Assembly (NCBI GenBank): GCA_937982665.1
Contig: CALJLD010000188.1
Span: 1 to 33,769, forward strand
DNA from: an uncultured Planctomycetales bacterium
GTDB lineage: Bacteria; Planctomycetota; Planctomycetia; Pirellulales; S012-138
Reading direction: 5' to 3'
DNA: 33,769 nt
Position 1 is the stretch's first letter, and each line of letters opens with the position of its first letter. Under the pieces are notes generated by a model. It did no database searches, had not been told where the DNA came from, and saw only the letters and a program-made list of their open reading frames with translations. Shown here in pieces: positions 8,268-16,624 of the stretch. The position numbers and the translations under genes were made by a program.

Positions 8268-10151
8268 TTACTCGCAAGAGAACATCGATAGGCCAAGTGT
8301 TCGCGAAAGGTCCTTGAGTACCAGTCGACCGCGGACGCTCGTTCCTGAGTCATCAACCTTCGGTGAATAGACGGCAATTCCCATTTCGCCAGGAACGATG
8401 GCCATGATGCCGCCTGAGATCCCACTTTTCGCGGGGATGCCGACATCCACTGCGAATTGTCCGGACCGATCATGCATACCACAAGTATACATGACGGTTG
8501 CCACGTCCCGTGCATGCTTCCGAGTCAGGAATCGCGAATTCCCTCTACCTTCGATTCCATCGGCGGCTAATCGGGCTGCGATCCTTGCAAGTGCCGTGCA
8601 ACTGGCCTCCAAGCAACACTGTCGGAAATACCACTCCAGTGCCCGTTGGACATCGTCCAAAACGCCCAATTCTAACAGAAGGTTGGCGAGGGCTCGGTTG
8701 CGATCGCTATGCGCGAACTCGGCCGCCAAGGCTTGTGCGTCCATGCTCAAGCCGGTCGGCCCCCCAGCAATCCTTTCAAGCTCTGCCGCCAGATCAAACT
8801 TGCTGCCATCGGCAAAGTCTGCGAGTAAACCTGCGACGGCGATCGCTCCGGCATTTCCGAGCGGGTTGTAAGGGCGTTTGGATCGCTCGTTGACAACGAT
8901 CGCGTGAAACGGATTTCCACTTGGGTCCGTGCCAACCACGTTGCGTACCTTGCGGGTTCCCAGGTATTTTAGCGCACAAGCGTACCCAAGCACATTGCCG
9001 ATCGCCTGGAGCGTGAATGGCACTTCTGCATCTTCCATCGCGAACTCTTCGCCTTGGACCGTGCAGATTGCAATTCCAAATCTCTCCGGGTCAACCTCGG
9101 GCAAGTATTCTGCCGTCCTTCCCAGCTCTTCGAGTTCCTCTAGCTCCTTGGCTCGGGACAGGGCTGTCTCGATTGCCAAAGAACGCCCCGCGGTGAAGGG
9201 CGGATGCGTCCGCGGTGCAAACGTATTGGCCCCGATCAATCCTTGGATGTGTCGTACGATGATCTGGCCTCGAACGCTGTTTCCATAGCGGTCGAGCGGT
9301 GGCGAAAACGCGCAGATGCCAAGTTTCTGCGGGGCAACGGCAAGGATTCCGCCGGAAACTCCGCTCTTTGCTGGCAGGCCGATCTCCAACGCAAATCGTC
9401 CACTCGCATCGTACATTCCGCATGTCGTCATGACTGTCAACACTGTGGCGACAACTTCAGGCGGCAAGACTCGCCGCTGCGTCAGTGGGTGGATCCCTCC
9501 TGATGCCAGGCACGCGGCTGCAACGGCGAGATCGTTGCACGTCACCCGAACTGCGCACGCGCGGAAATAGGAGTCGAGCAGGGCTTCGACATCGCCACGA
9601 ATGATCGAAAAGTGCTTCAGCAGGTGGGCGATGATTCGGTTACGGCTCGCGGAACTGCGCTCCGACGCGTAGACCTCTTCGTCAATCTCGACCTCAGGCT
9701 GAGCGAAGAACTGGCCCAGCAAAGTTGGTACAAGTAATTCTTCCTCGTCGGGTTGCGTTTCGTGGATTAACAAATCCACGATGGCCAATGCGCCGGCATT
9801 GATCATTGCGTTTCGTGGACGCATCGAAACGGTATCGAGTTTCGCAAACGAGTTGAATTCCAGTCCCGACGGCTCGACTCCCACTCGCTCGTGGACGGCT
9901 TCCTGTCCAAAACGCGAAAGGGCGATGGCATAAAGGAATGGTTTGCAAATCGACTGAATCGTGAAATCGGGTTGCACTTCTCCGGCTGAGAACACATTCC
10001 CTTGCGTCGTACAGATCGCGACAGCAACGGCCGCTGGGTCAGCATTGGCAAGCGCAGGGATATAGTTGGGCGGCCGGCCTAGCTTCGCCATAGAAGCTTT
10101 ACGAATCGCTTCCTGCAGATGTGCTGCCGTGATGCGTCTAAGAGTCTTCAC
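8268..10151 (-). CDS. Tandem double glutaminase; second domain lacks catalytic Ser, Lys and Tyr
   Basis: A 627-residue protein made of two complete serine-dependent glutaminase (GlsA family) units, residues 1-320 and about 335-627; the family normally has one unit of about 300-310. Unit 1 has the active SxxK pair Ser67 and Lys70 (QSICKPF), Tyr30, Asn118, Glu164, Asn171, Tyr195, and Tyr247 in CGMYD, so it should hydrolyse glutamine to glutamate and ammonia. In unit 2 the SxxK site reads QAIGNVL (Ala383, Asn386) and CGMYD reads CGMHD (His560). The counterparts of the substrate-contact residues remain: Tyr349, Asn433, Glu478, Asn485 and Tyr508. Unit 2 may bind glutamine without cleaving it. The start is GTG at 10151, 16 bases after the CNNM gene; it gives the normal N-terminal length. 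Confidence 0.93.
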   Translation of the reverse strand: MKTLRRITAAHLQEAIRKASMAKLGRPPNYIPALANADPAAVAVAICTTQGNVFSAGEVQPDFTIQSICKPFLYAIALSRFGQEAVHERVGVEPSGLEFNSFAKLDTVSMRPRNAMINAGALAIVDLLIHETQPDEEELLVPTLLGQFFAQPEVEIDEEVYASERSSASRNRIIAHLLKHFSIIRGDVEALLDSYFRACAVRVTCNDLAVAAACLASGGIHPLTQRRVLPPEVVATVLTVMTTCGMYDASGRFALEIGLPAKSGVSGGILAVAPQKLGICAFSPPLDRYGNSVRGQIIVRHIQGLIGANTFAPRTHPPFTAGRSLAIETALSRAKELEELEELGRTAEYLPEVDPERFGIAICTVQGEEFAMEDAEVPFTLQAIGNVLGYACALKYLGTRKVRNVVGTDPSGNPFHAIVVNERSKRPYNPLGNAGAIAVAGLLADFADGSKFDLAAELERIAGGPTGLSMDAQALAAEFAHSDRNRALANLLLELGVLDDVQRALEWYFRQCCLEASCTALARIAARLAADGIEGRGNSRFLTRKHARDVATVMYTCGMHDRSGQFAVDVGIPAKSGISGGIMAIVPGEMGIAVYSPKVDDSGTSVRGRLVLKDLSRTLGLSMFSCE

Positions 10152-10167
10152 AATCCAACGCGCGAAT

Positions 10168-11547
10168 TCAGGAAACGCGTGCTGACGAGCTGTCCAACTG
10201 GCTAGGTCGCCTCGTCTTTGTTAACGGCGACTCACTATCGGGAGAACTTTCAGGAAGCGTCAGCTGAATGCTCTTTGCTCGCGCCCCATCGACCTCCGTG
10301 ACTCTGGCCACGACGCCATCGAAGTCGACTTGGTCTCCAACTTCAAGCAGTCGCCCGACGCGCTCAAGCATGATGCCTGCCATCGTGTCCACGTCGATGG
10401 CGTTAAGATTCAGACCAAACTTCTTGTTGACTACATCTAAGTGCGTACTGCCGTGGACCATGAATTGCCGGTCGCCCAGCTGCGCGATGTCCGGCACTTC
10501 CTTATCAAATTCGTCTTCAACAGGACCGATAATCTGTTCCAGCACATTCTCCAACGTGACAATGCCAACTACGGTGCCATGTTCATCGACAACAATCGCC
10601 ATCAACTGATGGGACTCTTGGAAATGCCGCAGCAATTGGCTGATTGGCATCGTCTCCGGCACATGGTGGGGTGGACGAGCAAGCTCCCGAAGATCGACCA
10701 TGCCATTTGCATCAAGGCCAACAAGGTCCTTGATATGGATGATCCCGATGATTTGCTCCAGCGTATCCTCGCATAAGGGATATCGCGTGTGCTTTGATCG
10801 TCGGACGACCTCCAAGCATTCCGCCAGCGGTTGATCAACGTCAAAGAAAACAGTGTCGCTACGCGGGACCATCACCCGCCGGCAGATCATATCGTCAAAA
10901 CGAAAAACGGCTTGGATTAATTGATGTTCGCTGTGGGTCAATTCTCCGTGACCGTGGGAGAGTTGAACAAGCGCTTGGATTTCCGCTTCCGTATGCGGTG
11001 TGTCGTGTTCGGAAGCGTTGTCGATTCCAACGAGACGCAACAGCTGGGAAGTCACGAAGCTCAATGCAACCAAGAACGGATAAAAAAGAACATAGAAGAA
11101 CTTCAACGGAGCCGCACACCACAAGACCATGACTTCTGGCTTGCGAATCGCGAAGATCTTTGGGGCTTGCTCCCCGATCACTAAGTGCAAGGCCGTAATG
11201 ATTGTAAAGGCAACGATAAATCCAGTTGTATGAAGCGCTGCTTGGGACGTGATCCCAACTGCGTGGAAAACGGGCTCCAGCAACTTCGCGAAGGCCGGCT
11301 CGCCAACCCAGCCCAAAGCCAAAGAAGCCATCGTAATTCCGAATTGGCAAGCTGAGAGTGAGCCATCAAGCCGATCCAACAACCAACTTGCTGTTCTTGC
11401 AAAAGGGCGCCTTTGCTGCACCAAGTCGTTGATCTGGCCTCTCCGCACTTTGACCAGCGCAAATTCTGCGGCGACAAAGAACCCATTCAAGATCACCATG
11501 ACAGCGGCAACCAACAGGTATGTCAGGTTGCCTTGCCAATCATCCAT
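10168..11547 (-). CDS. CNNM/CBS/CorC-HlyC family membrane protein (hemolysin-like)
   Basis: A 459-residue inner-membrane protein. Residues 1-200 are a CNNM domain with hydrophobic segments and the family strings LNGFFVAAEFALVKVRRG and CQFGITMASLALGWVGEPA. A CBS pair follows at about 215-340 (RVMVPRSDTVFFDVDQ; LMAIVVDEHGTVVGIVTLEN), then a CorC_HlyC domain at about 355-440 (FMVHGSTHLDVVNKKFGLNL). CNNM/CorC proteins are linked to magnesium or cobalt efflux and to sodium-dependent magnesium transport; CBS pairs commonly sense nucleotides. It is the first gene of the minus-strand run and diverges from corA across 267 bases. A charged tail after residue 440 is not conserved. Confidence 0.93.
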   Translation of the reverse strand: MDDWQGNLTYLLVAAVMVILNGFFVAAEFALVKVRRGQINDLVQQRRPFARTASWLLDRLDGSLSACQFGITMASLALGWVGEPAFAKLLEPVFHAVGITSQAALHTTGFIVAFTIITALHLVIGEQAPKIFAIRKPEVMVLWCAAPLKFFYVLFYPFLVALSFVTSQLLRLVGIDNASEHDTPHTEAEIQALVQLSHGHGELTHSEHQLIQAVFRFDDMICRRVMVPRSDTVFFDVDQPLAECLEVVRRSKHTRYPLCEDTLEQIIGIIHIKDLVGLDANGMVDLRELARPPHHVPETMPISQLLRHFQESHQLMAIVVDEHGTVVGIVTLENVLEQIIGPVEDEFDKEVPDIAQLGDRQFMVHGSTHLDVVNKKFGLNLNAIDVDTMAGIMLERVGRLLEVGDQVDFDGVVARVTEVDGARAKSIQLTLPESSPDSESPLTKTRRPSQLDSSSARVS

Positions 11548-11814
11548 CGCAGTTTATCTCGTGCTTGGAGCATTTCAGCCGATAGTTTCGGGCAAATTCT
11601 AACTGCCGCGTAAATCGAGAGATACGGCTAACGGTCGAAATAGTTCCACCAAGCAGTAGAAAGATCATTCAAATTCAAGTCACGAGATTGTGGATCCGCG
11701 TTCCCTAAGAGTCGATTCGCGGATATCAAATACGGGCGGCCTGATGCCCTACGATCATCGCACGGCGTGCCTTGTTTAGCCCAGATATTCGCAGCCGGAA
11801 CAGGAAGAAAGCAA
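11548..11814. promoter_or_regulatory. Divergent intergenic region between CNNM operon and corA
   Basis: These 267 bases separate two divergent start codons, so promoters for both the minus-strand operon and corA should lie here. I could not pick out reliable -35/-10 boxes or a magnesium riboswitch. An AGGAAG motif at 11802-11807, seven bases before the ATG at 11815, is a clear ribosome binding site for corA. Confidence 0.5.
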
Positions 11815-12936
11815 ATGAATGAAAACAGTGGCCTCGCGCGAATCGCAAAGATCTTTAGCAAGCGCCATCCAGCAGTTGGGGCCCGGCCCGGAACGTTGGT
11901 TATCCCCAAGCAGGCTCCGCTGCCAAGGATTCACTTGATCAGCTACGACGCCGACAAGCTTATTGAGACGGACGTCGAGAAGGCTGAGCAGTTGAATGAG
12001 GCGTTAAGCGACAATTGCGTTTCGTGGGTCGATGTGCAAGGGTTTGGCGACAAAGCGTTGCTGCAAGAGATTGGAATGCTATTTCAATTGCACCCGCTGC
12101 TTCTTGAGGATGTTATCAATGTGCCTCAACGGCCAAAGGCTGAAGTGTACGGTGATCAATTGCTCCTCATCGTGCGCATGGTGCATGCCACGACGTCTGG
12201 CGATGTCGAAATGGAACAAGTTAGTATCGTATTCGCAAAGCAATACGTGCTGACATTTCAGGAACGATACGGCGATGTTCTGGACCCGGTTCGTCGTCGA
12301 ATCAGGTCAAGCAAATCACGTATTCGACAGCATGGTGCAGACTTTCTGGCTTATGCCATCGCTGACACAATCATCGATGGCTATTACCCCGTCCTGGAGT
12401 TAATCGGAGATCACCTGGAAGGTCTTGAAGATGAGGTCGTGAATGAGCCCACGCCCGACCTTCTGCTCCAACTCAATCGCATGAAAAACCGGCTTGTGAA
12501 TCTGCGCCGTGGAATCTGGCCCCAGCGCGACGCAATCAACGAATTGATTCGTGGTGACCATTCAACAGTGACCGAGGAAGTCCGCGTCTATCTTCGCAAC
12601 ACCTACGATCACTGTGTGCAAACGTCCGAGGTCACGGAGATGTACCGCGAGATGGTCACCGGGTTAATGAACCTTTATCTGTCGTCCATTGCAAATCGGA
12701 CGAATGAAGTCATGAAGGTCTTGACCATTATGGCGAGTGTCTTCATCCCTCTCACATTCTTGGCGGGAATCTACGGGATGAATTTTGAAAATATGCCCGA
12801 GCTTCAGGTGACGTGGGCCTATCCGGTTGTTTGGCTCACGATGTTCGCCACCGCCTGCGGAATGCTCGTTTACTTTTGGCGCAAGGGTTGGATTAGCCTC
12901 AAGAAGCAGGGTGACAAATCGAAGCAGGCGCAATAG
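11815..12936 (+). CDS. corA: CorA-type magnesium/cobalt transporter
   Basis: A 373-residue CorA family channel. The cytoplasmic funnel occupies residues 1-310, ending in the long helix that leads to two C-terminal membrane segments. The selectivity signature is intact: GIYGMNFENMPEL contains the GMN motif, directly after the first membrane helix (IMASVFIPLTFLAGIYGMN); the second helix is WLTMFATACGMLVYFW with a basic tail outside. CorA carries Mg2+, and often Co2+ or Ni2+, into the cell. The ATG at 11815 is supported by AGGAAG upstream; a GTG at 11767 would add 16 unconserved residues. The neighbouring divergent CNNM protein is also a magnesium-linked family, suggesting a paired import/efflux locus. 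Confidence 0.95.
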   Translation: MNENSGLARIAKIFSKRHPAVGARPGTLVIPKQAPLPRIHLISYDADKLIETDVEKAEQLNEALSDNCVSWVDVQGFGDKALLQEIGMLFQLHPLLLEDVINVPQRPKAEVYGDQLLLIVRMVHATTSGDVEMEQVSIVFAKQYVLTFQERYGDVLDPVRRRIRSSKSRIRQHGADFLAYAIADTIIDGYYPVLELIGDHLEGLEDEVVNEPTPDLLLQLNRMKNRLVNLRRGIWPQRDAINELIRGDHSTVTEEVRVYLRNTYDHCVQTSEVTEMYREMVTGLMNLYLSSIANRTNEVMKVLTIMASVFIPLTFLAGIYGMNFENMPELQVTWAYPVVWLTMFATACGMLVYFWRKGWISLKKQGDKSKQAQ

Positions 12937-13309
12937 CTGGGCCATCAATGTGCCGTGACCATAGCTCCAAATTCTGCTTTTGTCTTCATTGGACAATTAT
13001 ACGTTTTGTCTGGCAGATAACGTGTGAACTCGGCCCCTTGTATTCGCCGAAATCGGGATGCAGATGCGTTTGTTTGGCGGCGCTGTCACCAAATCTCCGC
13101 CATTCGGGTTGACTGCGCATTGCATTGTCGTGGCTCGGGATATGGCAGCATTCGCGAGAACGCATGTTCGGTCGGATGAATCCTGGGAGCGGCCAAGAGT
13201 CTACGGATTAAGGCGTTGATAGCCGAATTCTCGGGTGAATCGCCAAATTGCAATAGGTCCGCGGTCGGGGCGGCAGTGGCAATTTGGAATTCTTTGCGGC
13301 TTTACCGTT
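12937..13309. other. Gene-free region between convergent corA and anti-sigma genes
   Basis: The 373 bases between the two convergent genes hold no supported coding frame. The only structure I see is the inverted repeat at 13243-13287, listed separately. Confidence 0.45.
13243..13287. repeat. Inverted repeat between convergent genes
   Basis: CCAAATTGC at 13243-13251 is matched exactly by GCAATTTGG at 13279-13287, with a GC-rich 27-base loop. It lies 23 bases past the stop of the anti-sigma gene on the minus strand and about 300 bases after corA. It could be a transcript 3'-end structure or a protein-binding site. There is no clear U-tract, so it is not a textbook intrinsic terminator. Confidence 0.45.
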
Positions 13310-13609
13310 TCACCACTTGTGTCTAGAAGCATGACCCTCGCGCGTGCAGTTCTGGCCGGCCACGATTGCCTCACCTTGCTGGATGAGACTTTCCATTAAA
13401 TGCGGGGGAAGCTGTGATTCCGGTTGGATCTCAGCAAAGCTCAAGTCCAGTGCAGCCACGGCATCAGCGAACAAGCCTTCAAAGACCGCCGGACTTTCCG
13501 ACAACAACATTTGCAACTTCTCACGCTGCGCTGGGCTAAGCCATTCTACGGCGAAGAGTGCGAGCAACTCCTCAAATTGCTCCCTATTCGAAAGATTGTC
13601 GCTGGTCAT
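13310..13609 (-). CDS. Probable soluble anti-sigma factor (RskA N-terminal-like)
   Basis: A 99-residue protein whose pattern FEELLALFAVEWLSPAQREK followed by a short helix pair and LPPHLMESL resembles the anti-sigma domain at the start of RskA-type factors (LLALYALGxLSPEE, later PPxLxxxL). It has no membrane segment and no C-terminal extracytoplasmic domain, unlike most RskA proteins. Its ATG at 13609 overlaps the TGA of the sigma factor gene (ATGA, 13606-13609), which indicates translational coupling and a matched sigma/anti-sigma pair. The longer open frame to 13741 only overlaps the sigma gene. The family assignment is by pattern and not certain. Confidence 0.65.
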   Translation of the reverse strand: MTSDNLSNREQFEELLALFAVEWLSPAQREKLQMLLSESPAVFEGLFADAVAALDLSFAEIQPESQLPPHLMESLIQQGEAIVAGQNCTREGHASRHKW

Positions 13610-14211
13610 CTCGTCCCTTCTACCGTGGTTTGAGGAGTATGGCCAAGCAATTCTCTCACGCGCGCCAGTCCGCGCCGCAAGTGCGACTTTACCGTGCCCA
13701 ACGGCATATCTAGCCGATCTGCGATCTGCTGGTGCGACCAACGATCATAGATAGAGAGCTTGAGAACTTTCTGTTGCTCCGGTCGAAGCTGCTGAAACGC
13801 TTTTCTAGCAACGCCAGCTTCTTCGCTGGTTTCCAGGCGCAAGTCCGGCGCGCCTCCCTCGCCGGCAAATTCAACCGGCAATGGGTCAGGTTTAGGGCGC
13901 CGGCCTTGCCGTCGTCTGCGATCAATCAGCCGCCGGCGGGCTATCGTGGCGATAAAGGTAATTTCCGAACCACGCTCAGGATCAAATCGGACTGCGTTCT
14001 TCCACAACTCGATAAAGATCTCCTGGACGGCGTCTTCGCATTCGGCGTCAGAGCTGAAGCGTCTGGCCAACGACCAAATGAGGCCGCCATATCGAACCAA
14101 ACAGGCGCGAACAGCGGTTTGGTCCCCAGATGCAATGCGGGTTAGTAGGGGTTGGTCCAAAACAGGGCTCTGTTTGACAGTGCAACGGCAAAGTGCTGGC
14201 ACTATAAGCAT
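13606..14211 (-). CDS. RNA polymerase ECF sigma factor (sigma-70 family)
   Basis: A 201-residue ECF sigma factor. Region 2 is visible as LVRYGGLIWSLARRF, ECEDAVQEIFIELWKNAVRF and ITFIATIARRRLIDRRRR; region 4 as LRPEQQKVLKLSIYDRWSHQ and ADRLDMPLGTVKSHLRRGLA, the helix-turn-helix that reads the -35 box. It should direct RNA polymerase to a small regulon, held in check by the overlapping downstream gene. The ATG at 14211 gives about 20 residues before the conserved LLTRIASGDQ; internal GTG or TTG codons are possible alternatives. A long basic linker (RRQGRRPKPDP) separates regions 2 and 4. Confidence 0.93.
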   Translation of the reverse strand: MLIVPALCRCTVKQSPVLDQPLLTRIASGDQTAVRACLVRYGGLIWSLARRFSSDAECEDAVQEIFIELWKNAVRFDPERGSEITFIATIARRRLIDRRRRQGRRPKPDPLPVEFAGEGGAPDLRLETSEEAGVARKAFQQLRPEQQKVLKLSIYDRWSHQQIADRLDMPLGTVKSHLRRGLARVRELLGHTPQTTVEGTR

Positions 14212-14481
14212 AGGCTTCAGGAGTCAACGAAGCCACGACTACCGAGCTCTCGGTCAAGAATCGAAGAATGCAATGGGTTTGGCTTCAGCCGCGTGCACAA
14301 AGTGCTTAATGGGTTCAGGAGGGATGCCAAAACGTCAGTTCGCATCGACATCAGACTATGCGACAACAAAGGTTTCCAACGTCTGCGAATCCGCAACAAA
14401 AGCCTCAGCGAAAGCCTTATTGCTGGTGGGCAGCAGTGCTTAGGGAGTTGGGACTTATTAGCTCGCATTGATCTCAAATAG

Positions 14482-14970
14482 AAAGTTCTCAATGATTTTC
14501 AAGGCCCCCAGCCTGGCAACCATGATCTTCATGCAAAAGTCCTGTTCGACTTCTCGGATAGCTACAGCCTGAGCGAAGAAGCGACGTTGATTTTCGCAGG
14601 AAGATTGTCGCTGGCCAACAACGGCGGATTTGCGTCAATTCGCACGCGCAGAACCGATTTGGATTTGCAGAACGGTGACCGAGTCTGTGTCCGGGTGCGA
14701 GGAGATGGGCGTACGTATTCGCTAAATCTCTACACACAGAGACAATTGACCGCTTTTTCTTATCGAGCCACGATCGCGACGAAACAAAGTGAATGGATGG
14801 AGTTTACGGTTCCACTGAAAGACTTTGTTGCGACATCTTTCGGGCAAGCAATTCGTGGTGCACGACAGGTGGATCCTGCGGAGGTCACTGCGCTGGGCTT
14901 TACGCTAAGTGATCAATCGGAAGGCCCTTTCAAACTCGAGGTCGATTGGATCAAGCTTCAAAGAGACTGA
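14482..14970 (+). pseudogene. CIA30-family domain protein, probably 5'-degraded
   Basis: The frame from the stop at 14479 to 14970 encodes a CIA30-like (complex I intermediate-associated protein 30) beta-sandwich. Visible are TLIFAGRLSLANNGGFASIR, then GDGRTYSLNLYT, WMEFTVPLKDFVATSFG and a final FKLEVDWIKLQRD. These match the C-terminal two thirds of the domain. The usual N-terminal block with W and VNDGVMGG is missing: the preceding frame reads VLNDFQGPQPGNHDLHAKV, where only NDFQ looks familiar. There is no in-frame ATG; TTG at 14587 is the only ordinary start and would give 127 residues. It is either a truncated remnant or a short variant. The SDR gene follows in the same direction after 94 bases; CIA30 and SDR domains are fused in some bacteria. 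Confidence 0.55.
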
Positions 14971-15064
14971 GCGGTATTCCGCCTTCACGTTCCAATCGCG
15001 CCCGTACGAGCGCATTGCGGCGCGCGAACTGTGCGTGCAATGAATTATTCGAACGACCAGCTAA

Positions 15065-16624
15065 ATGAATGGACAGGTGAAGACTCAAGCGACGACCAAA
15101 AAGTGCGTCTTGGTAACCGGAGCGACCGGCTATGTCGGGGGTCGCCTCGTTCGCTCGCTGTTGGATGAAGGGCATCGAGTCCGTTGTCTCGTTCGTTCGC
15201 CGGAAAAACTTGAGGCCCGTAGTTGGTGCCATCATCCTCGTGTTGAAATCGTACAAGCAGATCTTAGCCAATCTGACGGCCTAAGCCAGAAAATGCATGG
15301 TTGTGTGGCGGCTTACTATTTGGTACACGCCATGATCTCGGCAGGAGCACATTTTGCTGAAGAAGATCGCAGAATGGCGAAGGCTTTCGCGAGTGCAGCT
15401 GCTGATGCCGGGGTAGAACACATCATTTACCTCGGCGGCTTGGGCGAACTTGGGGATGGCCTAAGCAAGCACCTGCTATCTCGACGGGAAGTTGAGCGAG
15501 CACTTTCGGGCGCGGGTGTCCCTGTGACAACGCTTCGAGCCGCAATGATCATCGGCGCGGGTTCCGCCTCTTTTGAGATTCTCCGGTATCTCGTTGAGCG
15601 GCTGCCTGTCATGCTGACTCCCCGTTGGGTAGAAACCGAATGCCAGCCAGTTGCGATCCAGGATGTACTTCATTGGCTTGTTGAATCGCTCGAACTGCCC
15701 CCGGCGGCTGGTCGAGTTTTGGAAATCGGTGGACCAGAGGCGCATTCCTATCGCCAATTAATGCGGATCACCGAGGACGAGCTGGGGCTACCGAAGCGCT
15801 GGATTCTGGGCATTCCGCTTTTGACGCCAAGGCTGAGTTCAGGCTGGATCAGCCTCATTACACCAGTGTCTTTTCAAATCGCCAGGCCACTCGCCGAGGG
15901 CTTGCGGAATCGTGTAGTCGTCCAGGGCAACTCCGCTCAAAGTATCATGCCTCACAAAGCGCTCACAGCACGTGCCGCGATTCGCTCGGCGCTTACTGAA
16001 ACGAATTCGCTGGAGGTCGAGACTCACTGGTCCGCGGCCGGGCCAATTCCCGGTGACCCTGATTGGGCTGGCGGTCGAGTTTTCCAAGACAAACGAGAGA
16101 TCATGATCAATGCTTCGCCGCGTCCAGTCTTCAATGCTATCTGCCGAATTGGTGGCGGCCATGGTTGGTACGCAGCGGACATTCTCTGGCGTATTCGTGG
16201 GTGCATGGATCAGTTCTTTGGCGGGCCAGGATTGCGGCGGGGAAGACGCCACCCCGAAAGTGTGGAGTTCGGCGAAGCGCTAGACTTTTGGCGAGTCGTG
16301 GGCCTTAAGAGAGATTGCTCATTACTGCTGCATGCTGAAATGAAGCTCCCCGGCACCGCGCAATTGGAGTTTGAACTCGCGCCGTTGAAACAACGCGATG
16401 GGACGGACTACACTTCCCTTACCATGACGGCTCGGTTCCGCCCGAAAGGGCTCTCGGGGCTCATCTATTGGTACTCGGTGCTTCCGTTCCACCAATTTGT
16501 CTTCCGAGGGATGCTCCAAGGCATCAAACGTGAAGCAGAACGCTCAATTCGCAGCCGTTTCAAATCAACAGATGTAGAACCGGGCTCTGGGACGCACACA
16601 AATTCAATGCCCGATACGGATTGA
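15065..16624 (+). CDS. SDR-family NAD(P)-binding protein with C-terminal DUF2867
   Basis: A 519-residue fusion. Residues 14-300 form an atypical SDR/NmrA-like Rossmann fold, with the glycine motif TGATGYVGG (Gly19, Gly22, Gly25), a strand ending IVQADLSQSD and YLGGLGELGDGLSKHL in place of a classical YxxxK site. From about residue 320, FQDKREIMINASPRPVFNAI and GGGHGWYAADILWRIRGCMD match DUF2867, a START-like ligand-binding fold. Such proteins are annotated as NAD(P)H-binding or epimerase-like; the reaction is unknown. There is no good Shine-Dalgarno before the ATG at 15065. Codon use matches the neighbouring chromosomal genes. Confidence 0.9.
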   Translation: MNGQVKTQATTKKCVLVTGATGYVGGRLVRSLLDEGHRVRCLVRSPEKLEARSWCHHPRVEIVQADLSQSDGLSQKMHGCVAAYYLVHAMISAGAHFAEEDRRMAKAFASAAADAGVEHIIYLGGLGELGDGLSKHLLSRREVERALSGAGVPVTTLRAAMIIGAGSASFEILRYLVERLPVMLTPRWVETECQPVAIQDVLHWLVESLELPPAAGRVLEIGGPEAHSYRQLMRITEDELGLPKRWILGIPLLTPRLSSGWISLITPVSFQIARPLAEGLRNRVVVQGNSAQSIMPHKALTARAAIRSALTETNSLEVETHWSAAGPIPGDPDWAGGRVFQDKREIMINASPRPVFNAICRIGGGHGWYAADILWRIRGCMDQFFGGPGLRRGRRHPESVEFGEALDFWRVVGLKRDCSLLLHAEMKLPGTAQLEFELAPLKQRDGTDYTSLTMTARFRPKGLSGLIYWYSVLPFHQFVFRGMLQGIKREAERSIRSRFKSTDVEPGSGTHTNSMPDTD

